Assembly (NCBI GenBank): GCA_033026295.1 | Contig: CM065187.1 | Span: forward strand, 18,386,388 to 18,450,387 | DNA length: 64,000 nucleotides | Origin: Channa striata | Taxonomy: Eukaryota > Chordata > Actinopteri > Anabantiformes > Channidae | Direction: 5' to 3' | Shown here: piece by piece, positions 25,276-37,573 of the stretch | How positions within the stretch are numbered: the stretch's first letter is position 1 | Layout: each line of letters begins with the position of its first letter | Notes under the pieces: model-generated | The model's input: only the letters and a program-made list of their open reading frames with translations | What the model was told of the DNA's origin: nothing | Databases searched by the model: none | Position numbers and translations under genes: made by a program

Positions 25276-26923
25276 GTCCATATGCTGACGCAAATGTTCC
25301 CATAGTGGCAACAATGAGTAATGTATAAGGATACTGCCAAATGCATCATTGGTGCGCAGAAACCAGTGAGATGTGCGGGAAAACCAGTGATGCAAGATCA
25401 TTGGTAAATAAGCACATACTGTATCTTTTACATGTTTGGATGATTAAACACTCAGAAGTTACCTGCTAATAAATTAACAACGTGCCTTTGGAACAGATGT
25501 CATGGAAAGTTTGGCCATGTGCTATTGATGCCAACATCGCCTTGACCAGCAAGGTGCTGGTAGTGTGCATAGAGTCATAACTACTACTACCACTTTATTA
25601 ACAGACGGGTCTTCAATGGACGTGTTTTTGTTTTAGGGCATTTTTACGTGTTAAGTTGCACACGATCCAGTTAATATGTCCTGTTTGTCAACTCATTTTT
25701 CTAGGGTGCATTGATTTCATACGTCCCTTTTTTAGATTTTGGAAATAGCTTAATACTACAGGCATTTTGAGCAAAGCAAGGTAAAAGAAATGACTTCAGT
25801 CGGGTTTTTGCCTCAGGATAGAGAATTAATTTGGGCATAATGAGAAACACATGCAGCTGCATTGTTTTCATATGACGGAATTCTAGCAGACAGTGAACAA
25901 ATTAATTCCTGATGAGATTGTCAAAGAAAACTAAAGATAATGAAATAATACAGCAAACTGCGGGGGGGGCACATAGCCCTGAAATATAAAGCAACTGCTA
26001 ACAGATATGCTGATGACAAGAACAGGAAGGTGCAGTTTATTACATGGAGCTTTGGGAAGTTTTTCCTTTATTTTTTTGCGATTGACTCTCATGTCTGTGC
26101 ACCAAATGAAACATTCAGAAGACGTTAGATTAGCTCAGCTTAACGACTCCAAACAGGTTAAAAAGATGAAATGATGATTATCTGCCATTTTGTAAACGAC
26201 ATTTCAAAAACTAATCTTTTTAAATTTGAACTAAGGTTTTTGTAATTGGACCCTTAAATTAGGACAATTGTAAAGTTAAATCAAACAGAAAACAGACTTG
26301 TTATGTATATGTGCTGCCAACGCCTCTTCAGCCACTTTCCATCATTGTACTATTGTCCTCCTACACATCGACTAAGGCTCGGCTCCTGAGACACTTAATT
26401 TATTTTTAGCAAAGTGACCTCAGATAAATCTTTTGAAAGCATTGTCGGTATCCTGAACAACTTCAGAATCAAGATAATTAAGCTTCTTTGTGCCAACAGT
26501 GTTAAGTCACATTATGTCAGAGAGGACGACGCTGAACAATATTCACACTCTCACACTGGAATTTGTTGGCTCATACTGTTGGTTCCTGCACCATAGCAAC
26601 ACAACATCACAATAAAACTGTAACCAAAATACAATGACAGTCAGTATTCAGTCTGGACATCTTGCCTATTTAGCTGTGTTGCAATGCTGCAAATTATCAG
26701 GTAAAAATGACCAAGAGTTAAGGTCACTGAGGACTCTGGAGTCTTGTGAAGTGGAACTGCGATGATATCGAAGCTTTTCTTAGAATTCAGCATGTAACAC
26801 TGGGAAAGTTTCCCTAATGAAATACTGTATAACGTGGGTCTGAGTGCAGCTGCTTTTAGCAGTGACATTTTCTGAAAAACAAATATAAATGGACAGCACA
26901 TGCACACATGTACAGTAGACACA

Positions 26924-26929
26924 TTTATT
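26924..26929 (-). terminator. Candidate poly(A) signal of btc
   Basis: TTTATT on the plus strand gives AATAAA on the minus strand, the first such hexamer I find after the btc stop, about 1.05 kb downstream. It would imply a 3' UTR covering about 26.9-27.98 kb, which contains no other gene. Confidence 0.35.
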
Positions 26930-27978
26930 GATATAAACAGCAGGAGCAGACTTCATTGACGTTCTCCCAACTCCCTTAATTCTAGATTTAGGTGCCGAGT
27001 TAGCACGTACAGATAGACATGAAGACCCAGTGGAAAGCTGGTGGTTTGGAAACCGTCTCGTACAATGAAGCACTTTCACCTCCACACACAGGCTCGGCTG
27101 TTCTGCCTCCGTAGCACGGAGGCTGCTCGGCTCCAAATATACAGATCAAAAAAACCTCCAGCACAAGTTCTCCTTGTCCTCCTGCAACCAAGGAGTCCAG
27201 AACTGCAACTTTAGGTAATGTAGACGACTCTGCTTGGATTGCTCATGTTGATGCAGAACAATCTTTTGCATGAGATTACTTGGAGACATTGCTGTGCAAA
27301 GAGAAATCAGTGAATCAAAACTGTTGATTGTGTTGTCAGGAGGGTAAAATTTGGATACTGAGCATCTGAGAAATGACACTTAAGCAAAACTAGTGGTAAA
27401 CAAATCGAAAAGACAAAACTATCACATACGGTGGCCACTGGTACCTACATTTCTGTGATTATGATCATTCTGTGGTTTCTTTATGTGACAACAGATGTAT
27501 GGAGAACACGGAGTGTAGCATCTTCACATTCTCCAATAACCTGAGCGACTCTTCTGGCCACCTGCCAGTTGGTGTCACAGCTTTTTTCCAATATAGCAAC
27601 TATTTCATTAGCACTTTGCAGAAAGCAGCACTCGGTGAACCCACGAGTGCCTGTTGCTCCACAGCCTTGGAAAAAGGCGTCCTTGCCAGGATCAGCTGAA
27701 CACTCATCTCCAACTTGTGTTTATCATAAATCTAAGAAGGCTTCTTTTTGTCCTTCAGACAGGGCTGCCCTTAAAAAGGAGGGCACAAACGCGTGTGCTC
27801 ATGCTTGATCTAACCCAGGTATACAGAGACATGCTCGATCCAGAAAAGTCTAGCAATGAGGCGCCTTCTATAGCACACCACGATCACTGTGGGACAGAAG
27901 ACAGCAGCTGTCACACGAAGGACATAGTCCCTCATGTCTAAAGACATTTGTGGAGTCGCATGTACCCAGACACACTCC

Positions 27979-28120
27979 TCATATGTCATGGGTGTTTGGC
28001 GGCTCTGTTGACTCTGGCGTTAAGGTTGTGTGAGCTGCACTGGTGACCACCATGCTGAGCTTCTCTGTCCCGTTTATTGGTTCTTCCCTCCGTCGTCCTC
28101 TCCGCCGACACGGCCTGTAC
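27979..28120 (-). CDS. btc: btc exon 5 (cytoplasmic tail, stop)
   Basis: Acceptor GTCAGTCGCAG|GTACAG; 142 nt to TGA at 27981-27979. Encodes YRPCRRRGRRREEPINGTEK and ends PPNTHDI, parallel to the human basic then acidic tail ending ETNIA. The polypyrimidine tract of this acceptor is mediocre. Confidence 0.8.
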
Positions 28121-29170
28121 CTGCGACTGACCGACAAAGAAACATATTACAAAAGTATTTACCCCCACTGCAATTTTGTTTACACGGAGTTATGGTTGCT
28201 TCAACTTGACACAAAAAAGACAATTCAAGTAAAAACATCTCCACAAAGTACAGGAACTATGAAATATAAAACGTATCATACTGTAACAAAAATAGTAAAA
28301 CCAGTTGTTCACAACTTGGTGAACAATTTCCAAAACATAACAGCCTGATAAACAACAGTCACTCTGAGGATCACCAAATAACACGTCTGTCCCTGGACAG
28401 GAAATTGTCCCCTAACATAACCACTGTGAAACGTCCACTTACTCTAGTTGGTGTATTTTAACCTTTGGACAACACACAGTCTCACATCACTGACTTGCAG
28501 CCTTTGTAACACAAAATGCACAAGATCCTTGAAGACGTGGTTAAAGTCATAAGTTTGATCACTGAATGTGCTGAAATGATATGGCTTCTACTTTTATTAT
28601 TTATTCATTTTATAATGTAATATAAACATCACCTTTTATGTACAATTATGGCCAATTAAGGTTTTACAGCTGATGTTTAGTTTTATTATGAATTGAATAA
28701 TGTTTTACTCATATGATGCTTTTAAAAATGATGTTATGCTTTTCGTGTTGCTTTTCATGAAATGGGACAGCAGATAAATTTCGTTCTGTAGCTAATTCTT
28801 GGGCAGTCCATGACTGTCCAGTGTCCCTGAAAAATAAACCATTAAATAAATGAAAAAATAAATAAATGAATAGTTGGAATCAAGAGTGGAAACAGGCTGT
28901 CAGAGATAACTTGAAACACTCACAATACAAAAGAAATGGTTCCTCCTTTAGACTCAGTTTGTGCACTAATGAAACTTGCCAAGGTGAATGACTATGAAGA
29001 CTCAGTGAGCTCACACTGCTTCATGTACAATTACGCTGATGTTACAATATGCAGCAAAACATATAATTTTCACAAACTGGATGAAGAAATAAAACAAAGC
29101 CACAACCCTCTAACAGCTACCGACAATAACATTCACACAACAAGGGTATCTGAAAATTTCATGCATATAT

Positions 29171-29208
<38 letters not shown>

Positions 29209-32200
29209 AGCTTACTGTGAACAGATGCAGATGAATACGATGACAAGAATGAGGAAAACAAGCCCTGCAATGATGCAGGCTATGATAATTTGCCGTTTCT
29301 CTCCTATCCTCCAGTCCAGGTCCACGTATTCACACCTTGAGCCGATGTAACCACTGTGACACCTGAAACACAGACAACACATTAGCAGGAAGAGTCACAA
29401 CTCGGTGTCTACAAAGAAACAACCTGTGGCGTGTTCAGTTTTTTCTTTATTAAAGTTGACACCAGGCACTGTGCTGAATGCTTCTTCACCACTATCTCCA
29501 AGAATTTGCAGCAGACATCTCTCACCTACAGGATGCTGCCTTCTGTTCCTCGATGTAACGACAGTCTCCGTGGACGCAGTAGTGCTGTAGCTCCTCGGGA
29601 CATTCTGAGAAGTGGCTGTTCAATGGCTCTGTGGCTGGAGGGGAGGTTAGAGGGTTTCAAACTAGTGCCAGAGGAACTGTGCTGAAAGGTACAGTAGTAA
29701 ATTTCACAGTGTTGCTAAACAGCGACAGTATGAGTTTTGATTTTCAAGGAATATTTGGACGTGTGCTTTCATATTTAGGGTTAGAGACTGGTACCAGTTT
29801 AGTTTGGCATAAAGACTCAACACAGGAGGAAACAGCTAGTGTGATGATCCTGCTTCTGGCCCAGTAATACCTCAAAAAGACGTAACTTCTGCAGGTAGGT
29901 AGGTGGAGTTTCCTACATTTGAATAGATCCAGTCGAGCTAAAATGGGTCTCAGAACTTACACCAGTATAATGACACTTTGGTTAGGTTTAGGCACAAAGC
30001 AACGTGGTTATCATTCAAAACGTCTTTTTTTTTTTGTTAATACATAATTAACTACACATAATTAAAATCTGAGTACTCAGACAAAAAAACAGCTGAATAT
30101 TAATTGGAGCATTTCTAAGGGTTTTCTAAGGGAAGTTTTAGTGAAGGCTGAAGGAATGAGAGTGGTATAAACATTTTAAAATAAAGCAACTAAGCAAATG
30201 TACTAAAATGCAAACGATCAGCTGTGTCACATTTTGTCATTTTGCTTCACTGGCTCACACGAGCACCTTCTGAAATGGCCTCAAATATAAATAGACTGTT
30301 GGCAATATGATCCAGTGAGGAAGCCTGATGATTCAGTGCCAGGAGCCTGGTGTCATCAAAATGTCATTAGCCACATGTCTGAATTAACACAATACTTGAA
30401 TACAATGAAACTGAGATACAGTTACAGTACAATTTCCATTCTTACTTTCAGTCTCTGTCTCCACTGTCCTCTCAAAGTCACAAATACTAAAACACACCCT
30501 TACACAGCTGCTACAGGAGGCCATAATGCTGATCTTCTGACCACCGGTTACACACAGCGCCTTTGTCGCCTCTTTTACAACCTATTCCCACAAAATTATC
30601 TTATCTCTTGAAACTGATACGGCTGTATAGGTGACATCAATGAGAGAGCGCTTCAGTTGTTTGCTGACACATGAGATCCTTCCTGTTGCCATGACCTCAG
30701 TCTTGAATAGAAAAATATCCAGTTACCAAATTGAAAGGCAAAGGTCCACATTTTGGGAAATTTGCTTTGTTGTTGGGAGCTACACGGAAAAGACTGGATG
30801 ATACCGCTCTCAGATATTTATAGTAAATGAGCTACACAGCAAGCAAATAGCTTGGCTTGATAGGACACAGCCACAGTCAGCTTACAGTTGGGTACAAAAG
30901 TTGCATCCTCTTATTTGGAAATGGCAAAAAGAGTAAGAGTACGTAACATTTAATGCACAATTAGTAAGTATAAATGTTCTTTCACGAGAAATTAAGGTTT
31001 ATTTTTAATTATTTTATCAAGGGGGATGCAAACTTTTGCATTCATAATATTTCAAACATTTACTATAAATTAGTTTTACACACACTTCTTGACCTGTTTT
31101 GTTGCTTCTGATGATATAGGACTATTTGTACTAATGTAACATAATTATGTCGGGTTTAGTGTTTAGGGTTTACATCACTTTACGCTGAAATTGCGTGTAG
31201 AACCTTGGAAACTTGACTTTTTACTGTAAAAAGTTTTGTTATGTTTGCTGATGCAAGATACATCAGAAACAGGCATCCAGTCAAAGCATGTAAATAAACA
31301 CCAACCAGAGTCAAATTTGAAAACACTATAACTCTCAAACAGAAAGCATAGGAAATGTACCGGTAAGTATGAAAGATTGTTTTAAAAAACTTTACAAAAA
31401 GGGATTTTTTATGAAGCAGTTCCTTTAGTGTGAAGTATGTTAAATTCTTTCATTTTTGATACTGTTATGCAATTCCAGTCGTATTAACGAAAATTTGTCT
31501 AAAGCCTCTGACATATCCAGCTTGGTAGTAAGAAAATATGGCAGTGCTGCCAAAATGTTATGATAATTAAGCAAAATTCGTTTAATAGACATAGTTCAGT
31601 TGTATTCTTACTAGTCTTACTAGCTGTTCAAGTTCAAAGTTGGTTGACTCATGGGTGAGTGAGTGAAGTTTACAGTACATGTATTAAATTAAATACATCT
31701 ATTAACTTGTAGCAAACATGTACATTCTGTAATGGTGACAAAACTAACCCATTTAGGGCGAGGACTAAAAGTGGTAATATGGAGTTCAGTGAGCTGAAAC
31801 TTGATGACAAGTGTTTATGAATGATGTCACTCTTGTATAAACTTCACAAAAATAATGTATCCATCCATTATACCATCATACAGGTCTAAGAGTTGTGGGG
31901 TAAAAAAAAAATGCCTCACTTATTTAGTTAACGAGTAAATAATGTCAGGGTTGCACTTTTACCAGCTCATTCTAAACTCCTCACTACACACTTCACTCCA
32001 TGCAGACCTACTGCCGGTGCTTCTGTCTGCTGTTACTACAGAGTCTTACTGCTCAAAGGAAGGTGAACACTGATGGTATTTACTGGCCTTAATGACACGT
32101 CCTGAGTGGTTCATCAGTAGTTTGAAGCTACCTAGTAGTTACTGAGACTAAGGACTATGAATAGGTAGAGTAACAACGTTTATATTCACATCTGTTCTTT

Positions 32201-32404
32201 GCCCCATTCTGAAGTGTCCAACCATTTATGGCACAGTGACGGAGCCGCCCATAACCACCTGTCCAAATCTACCTGTGCAGTTGTTTTGGTTGCCATGGTG
32301 ATGACAATGGGACACAGTTGGATTGGCAGACGTGCTTGTCGTATTCCACTCTGCCAGGCAGTATTTGCATAAGGCCAGAACTGCAGACGAAAACAGAGAG
32401 CAGA

Positions 32405-32464
<60 letters not shown>

Positions 32465-33285
32465 CAGCCACACCAAACAAATGTGCACATGCCCATTGTG
32501 AAAACATTTTAACCAATCTCTGATGGCATTTCTCCTACGGTGCATCTGCATATGAGATAACAGGAAAAAAAACCGGATCACATTCCAAGCTATGAGAGAA
32601 TAACTAGTGAGTCATGATGAGAGTCAGCCTTGTAGGGTAGAAGAGAGTGGTGATTTCTCTTTTTATACCTACTTCTGTCTTAGTAACACTCACTCAATTA
32701 CACACACACATTAAACATTATAAACACAAAAGACATAATTTGACTTTTTGATTAAGACTGAACAAAACAAGATGCATGATGATATTTCCCGAAGTTCCCA
32801 AATACCCTTTTTGATAAGGTTACAGTCACAGAGGATGGATCCCTGGTGTTAGGATTCTTCAGTTCAATTCATTCAATCATTAACCAACACAGATGTCTGC
32901 TGTACCAATATAGCTCAGCAGGGAAAGTGCTGCTTCAAACTTGCTTTGGTTTAATTACTATACACATGGCAGCAATAGTCACAACAATGTCGAATTAACT
33001 TGTAAAATTTTAACACCATGTTTATCCCTTCAAAAGAAACCTGTCACTATGAAAGGGTGTTGAAAATAAGAAGTAGTAGTATCGGTACTAGGAAAGTATA
33101 GGTATAGGTATTTAAGAGAAGCATCTACTTGAAGTTATAAAACTCTAATATGATAGTAAATACATTGTATTATTAACCAGCACTCTGTTCACAGTGAACG
33201 GTCCACAATGGTTCAGGTTTAAGGACCAAAAGCAGCAGGTCTTACCTGTTAGTGTTGCTACACAGAGTCTGTGCACCTTGGCCAT
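27979..33285 (-). CDS. btc: Betacellulin-like EGF-family ligand, five coding exons
   Basis: Membrane-anchored growth factor precursor of the ErbB-ligand family; the EGF domain is shed and binds EGFR/ErbB4. Exons in transcript order: 33285-33246, 32380-32273, 29634-29526, 29362-29216, 28120-27979. All junctions are GT/AG and keep frame; 546 nt give 181 aa (human BTC 178). Signal peptide about 1-23; sequon N26; EGF cysteines C61, C69, C74, C85, C87, C96, spacing 7-4-10-1-8, same as BTC; the domain ends GYIGSRCEYVDL (human GYIGARCERVDL). TM helix about 110-133, then a basic stretch RPCRRRGRRREE and an acidic/Thr-rich tail. Epiregulin and epigen share cysteine spacing, but GYIGxRCExVDL, the CICS/CTCC membrane exit and the RRR..EE tail favour betacellulin. 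Found only by joining small exons. Both signal peptide and stop are present, so it is a complete gene. Confidence 0.88.
28121..29215 (-). other. btc intron 4
   Basis: 1.1 kb, AT-rich; carries the CA tract at 29172-29206 next to the donor. No other element recognised. Confidence 0.7.
29172..29206. repeat. (CA)n microsatellite beside btc exon 4 donor
   Basis: 35-nt CA tract, read as (TG)n in the btc transcript; only nine bases, including the GTAAGC donor, separate it from exon 4. Confidence 0.95.
29216..29362 (-). CDS. btc: btc exon 4 (EGF cysteines 5-6, membrane helix)
   Basis: Acceptor GTGTTTCAG|GTGTC, donor TCACA|GTAAGC; 147 nt. Encodes CHSGYIGSRCEYVDLDW, a juxtamembrane GEKRQ and the helix IIIACIIAGLVFLILVIVF. 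Ignoring the donor, a stop would follow within two codons; the donor gives the phase found at human CTCC-H. Confidence 0.88.
29526..29634 (-). CDS. btc: btc exon 3 (EGF cysteines 1-4)
   Basis: Acceptor CCCTCCAG|CCACAG, donor TGTAG|GTGAG; 109 nt. Encodes TEPLNSHFSECPEELQHYC, VHGDC and the fourth cysteine. The EGF domain is split between C4 and C5, as in other ErbB ligands. Confidence 0.88.
29635..32272 (-). other. btc intron 2
   Basis: 2.6 kb, AT-rich, without recognisable exons or mobile elements. Confidence 0.7.
32273..32380 (-). CDS. btc: btc exon 2
   Basis: Acceptor TCGTCTGCAG|TTCTGG, donor CACAG|GTAGAT; 108 nt, phase 1 at both ends. Encodes the end of the signal peptide and the Thr/Asn/His-rich propeptide with sequon NTT, equivalent to the human propeptide exon. 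A CA tract ends 25 nt upstream of this acceptor. Confidence 0.8.
32381..33245 (-). other. btc intron 1
   Basis: 865 nt with a 56-nt CA tract just upstream of the exon 2 acceptor and a tRNA-like box A (TAGCTCAGCAGG near 32912) too degenerate to call. Confidence 0.7.
32406..32461. repeat. (CA)n microsatellite upstream of btc exon 2 acceptor
   Basis: Pure CA tract of about 28 units, transcribed as (TG)n in btc, ending 25 nt from the splice acceptor. Confidence 0.95.
33246..33285 (-). CDS. btc: btc exon 1 (start codon, signal peptide)
   Basis: ATG at 33285 on the minus strand encodes MAKVHRLCVATLT and ends ACAG|GTAAGA, phase 1. The split codon with exon 2 makes Val, giving a continuous signal peptide (…LTVLALCKYCLA). 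The upstream 5' UTR was not delimited. Confidence 0.8.
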
Positions 33286-33518
33286 GCCCTCATTTGCTAA
33301 AAATGCACATCCAGCATGAAAGCTCCGGGTCAAACCGGGTCAATGACCTTTCCAAAAAGGTGTGGATGAGCTGTGGAGGTTCCCCAGTGGCGTGGCGTGT
33401 TGTGGAGCTTCATTGATTGCAGCTAAGCTCATCGTCAGAATGGAAAGCTTGAGGCTATGTCCAAAGCTCACACACAGCCCGAATGTGGCAGCCTGGACTG
33501 TGGCTGAACTGCACTTAC

Positions 33519-33552
33519 TGTGTGTGTGTGTGTCTGTGTGTGTTTGTGTGTG
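33519..33552. repeat. (TG)n microsatellite
   Basis: TG tract with TC and TTT interruptions, about 240 nt upstream of the btc start codon. Confidence 0.9.
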
Positions 33553-34096
33553 AAAATAGAAAGGGGGTGGCACTGAAACCTAACCCTGCTCCCCGCCCAC
33601 ACCAATAAAGGAGAAAATGGTTTAGTTACAACTGCACCTGTGTGGAGAGCATGACTTTCCTCTCCTTAAGAATGAAGTGAGAGGCGTGACACTCATTGAC
33701 ATTAAGAACAGCTTATGACAATGCACCTCACAATACCTTCAAAGTTTCCACTGCTTTGTCTCTCAGAGAAATATGCTAAGATATATGATCTCGGCTGAAA
33801 TGTCAGAGGACTGACAAAATCACACACTGCTGTAAACTGCTGCAGCCAGACTTGGTAAGGACTAATGGTCACGTGGGATATTTGTCTTGTTTGAGCACTT
33901 TCACTCTGTGTCTTTACCTTTTAGTTAAGTATTTGCATACCATGATATCATTACTTTTTACTCAAGTGTTAGAATATATTTTCCAATACATGCATTTTTT
34001 AAGAATAAATAGTGAAATTGTTGTTTTCCAAACATGACCAGCAGGCGGCATCATTTAAATGATACTACAAACATTCCCTTTAACACCAGAAATATT

Positions 34097-35445
34097 AAAT
34101 CAATTCAATTCAATTCCACTTTATTTATATAGGGCCAATTTACAACAAGGTGATCTCAAATCACTTTACATAAGAAAGTCAAGACTATACAAACATTTAG
34201 AGAAAACCCAACAAATCCCCCTTGAGCAGCTATAGGCAACAGTGAGAGAGGAAAAACTCCCTTTAACGGAAGAAACCTCCAGCAGAACCAGGCTCAGGGT
34301 GGACGGACATCTGCCTTGACCGGTTGGGCTGAGTGGAAAGTGGAGAGAGAAAAGAACAGAGCAACAAAAGCATCAACAAAACATTGGGCAGGTTAGTAGG
34401 ACCAGTAGCTGCACACTGGAGGACACACAGCGCCAAATCCGGGGACACCTGAAGACAGGGACAGAGAGAGGGAGACAGAGAGGGACAAAGACGACTACGG
34501 GACAAAGAAGATACAGAGTTAATGTCATACAGTGGTGACATTATAAATGTGGGGTTGGAAGAGAGAATGAAGAGAAGAGGAAGTGGCACAGTGCAGAGTC
34601 CCCCAGCAGTCTAAGCCTATAGCAGCATATAACCAACTATAAGCTTTATCAAAAAGGAAGGTTTTGAGCCTAGTCTTAAAAGTAGAGAGGGTGTCTGCTT
34701 CCCGAATCTGGACTGGGAGCTGGTTTCACAGGAGAGGAGCTTGATAGCTAAAGGCTCTGCCTCCCATTCTATTTTTGGAAATTCTGGGAACCATAAGTAG
34801 GCCTGCATTTTGGGACCGAAGTGGTCTAGTAGGATGATATGGTACAAGAAGATGTTTTAGGTATGATGGAGCTTGACCGTTTAGAGCTTTATAGGTAAGA
34901 AGAAGAATTTTAAATTCTATTCTACATTTAATGGGAAGCCAATGGCGAGAAGTTAATGAAGGTGAAATATGATGTCTATTACCAATCCCAGTCAGTAATC
35001 TTGCTGCAGCATTTTGGATTAATTGGAGGCTTTTTAGTGAGTTACTGGGGCAGCCTGAAAGTAGAGAATTACAGTAGTCCAATCTAGAAGTAACAAATGC
35101 ATGGACCAGTTTTTCAGCATCACTTTGAGACAGGATGCTCCTAATTTTGGCAATGTTCCATAGGTGGAAGAAGGCTGTTCTAGAGATTTGTTTTATCTGT
35201 GAGGTAAATGACAAATCCTGGTCAAAAATGACTCCAAGATTCCTTGCAGTACTACTGGGGGCCAGAGTTATGTCATCTAAAGTAGCGATATGGTTAGAAA
35301 ACATGTCTCTTAGACTTTTAGGCCCAAATACAATAACTTCAGTTTTATCTGAGTTTAGAAGAAGGAAATTATACGTCATCCAGTCCCTTATATCTTTTAG
35401 ACATGATTGTAGTTTGATTAATTGATTTGTTTCATCCAGTTTCAT
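34097..35445 (-). mobile_element. L2-like LINE relic: RT C-terminus plus 3' end
   Basis: Minus-strand open frame 35445-34726 (239 codons) encodes the C-terminal part of a non-LTR reverse transcriptase ORF: LGVIFDQDLSF, SRLDYCNSLLSG, LQLIQNAAARLLTG, WLPIKCRIEFKILLLTYKAL, all typical of fish L2/CR1-group LINEs. The catalytic palm and endonuclease are missing, so it is 5'-truncated and inactive. A 3' UTR of about 630 nt follows and ends in the L2-type CTATATAAATAAAG tail with AATTG repeats. A GATA-type microsatellite lies at the truncated 5' side. Confidence 0.85.
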
Positions 35446-37573
35446 AGATAGATAGATATTACTATTTTTACATGTAATGTATCCTCACCTTTACTTTTAT
35501 ACCATACCTGTGAATGACGCACATTTCCAACATTACATATAGAGTTATGTTTATAGTCCACCATAACCTATGGCAAATTTAGACAGTTCACATAATATGC
35601 ATGTCTGTACTTTACGAAAAAGTACCCAAAGACTTGTGTCTACAGTATGTTCATAACTGAAGCAGCCTCACTTGGATGAAAACTGCACAACTATATAGCA
35701 AAGAAAAAGAAATCATCAGAAAGAGTGTTTAATAAAAAGAAACGTGTCTGCGTGTTATGTCAAAAAACTTCCAGCTGTGCAAAAAACTGTTCAATTAACA
35801 CTTTGAGACAGTTGCACAAAGAGAAAATTGCACAGCATGTGAGAGTGCAGAGCTAATTTTTGTTACTTTAAAAAGAAGCATTCTACGGGAAATCAATACC
35901 AAACTGTTTTCTGCTCCAACGAGTGGTGCCAGGCAGGATTGCCTGTTGGAATACGTTGGTAATGATGAAAACATTCCACCTCATGCTGCAGGACAATCTG
36001 CCGCTCACGATGGTGGATTGCACAACAGTCAGCCTCAAAGACAGAAAGCTGAACTCTTTGTGTAAAAGAATCTGTCTGTTTTTTCTCTGACCCACAGACT
36101 TTTCAGGCCCTCGACAAGTCCTGCAAAGCCCAGTCAAACTGAATTCAGGGGACTGAAGATTTTTCACCTTTTAATCCTAAAAAGCTATTTGAATGTTTTG
36201 ACTCTGTTTAGACTTGTGCTGCTAAATGATTGAATTAATTTGAAAATTCCCAGCACATGTTAGTCCTGTATATCTCTGCATTCACCCTGTTGCATCTGTC
36301 AGGTCTGACATCATGAAATAATGCCAGTTTTTAAATTAGATAAATGTCTAAGGCGAAAAACACCAACATGTTCAACAGATGAGGTGACGTCTGCGTTTCA
36401 AGAACATGCCTTTGTTTTTTCTTATTAGAATGAAGATGTTTTACTTTTATCAAATTAAAAACTAAATTGTATAAAAAGGAACACTTTGAGCTGGTGATGA
36501 GCACAACGCAAAAATACATATAAGTACACAGATTAGTATTTTTATATAAAAACACCATAATACTGTTTATTTATTAATGCATTTTGTTCAAGGTGCTACA
36601 GTAACTACACTGTTTTCATTGCCTATGTCATTTGAAGTAATATAAAAAGATTTTTGCTCATTGTCAAGAATAAAAGGTCCTAAAGAGGGAATATCAGTGT
36701 GGTGCTCATTTGGGAGAAGGTTGCAAGGAAAGGAGACATCACGTTGAGAAAACAATTGAGACTTGTCCGTGCACAGTGTACTGGGAGGAAAAGGAAATGA
36801 CAAAGCAGAGAGTTGTCCCATGACTGGCTAGACTTGTTATGGACGCATACAGACTGTTTAATGAACAATACATGTCGTCAAACAATAAAACGTAATGTAA
36901 AAGAGCAGGTCCACTTTGAAAAGATGCAAATAAATAAAATAAACACACTGATTTAAGTGGCTAATAAGAGGGACAGCATGATTCTTAATCCAATTTTACA
37001 CTGAAGGGATTAATCTTCTATCTTTAGGAATAGCCTTGAGCTTGTAAATAAGCCCAAAAAGCTGTACGAAGTTCAAAGGCTGACTAAAATGCAACACCCT
37101 GTTAAGTATCTTTGCAGTTCTGAACAGGAAGACCCAGTTTCCTCTCTCTGGCTGCAGCTCTTAACTTAGACTGAACATCAGGAAGCTCAGACGCCATGAG
37201 ATTCCAAGGGGTAATTCAGAGCCTTTAAACATCCGCTTTGTATAATCCATAGATAATCACTATATGAGTCTGTTACTTGCCACTGAGTTAAGCAGAGAAC
37301 ACACTCACACAGCTTGTGAATAAAGACAGTGTATACAAGCTTTACATAAAGCTCTTTAATATGTTATGTTAAGGTAAAATCACAAAATCTAAATCCAAAA
37401 CTTAAAATAATACAAAAATTGCAGAATTGTTTTCTTCTGTGAGATAAATGCCACAGTTGTGTCTGCGACTTCTTCCTCTGCAAAGACATGCAAATCGTTT
37501 AATTCCTTGATTGAAATTCAGCTAAAATAACAGTAATGGCTTTAAAAGCTGTTAACTTTTTGGACTCTAACCT

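Larger units (their letters stand above)
21127..26923. other. Intergenic region rxfp3-btc
   Basis: The first 300-400 nt are GC-rich promoter-like DNA of rxfp3, with CATAAAA on the minus strand about 85 nt before the ATG and the RE1-like site. Beyond that, I recognise only repeat fragments near 22.2 and 25.2 kb. No further gene can be supported. Confidence 0.6.
33286..37573. other. Intergenic region btc-gng10
   Basis: Holds the btc 5' flank, the L2-like LINE relic (34097-35445) and presumably the gng10 3' UTR, for which ATTAAA on the minus strand at 37355-37360 is a possible poly(A) signal. The remaining ORFs have no family resemblance that I can see. Confidence 0.6.

Noticed and set aside
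32226..32523. ORFs rich in Cys-Val or His-Thr
   Set aside because: Produced by the CA tract; only the btc exon 2 part of the minus frame is real.
32905..32970. tRNA or SINE with box A TAGCTCAGCAGG
   Set aside because: Box B is not recognisable and no cloverleaf could be drawn; a chance match is likely.
35883..36167. 94-aa minus-strand ORF
   Set aside because: Complex sequence but no recognised motif, start context or splice partner; not enough to call a gene.
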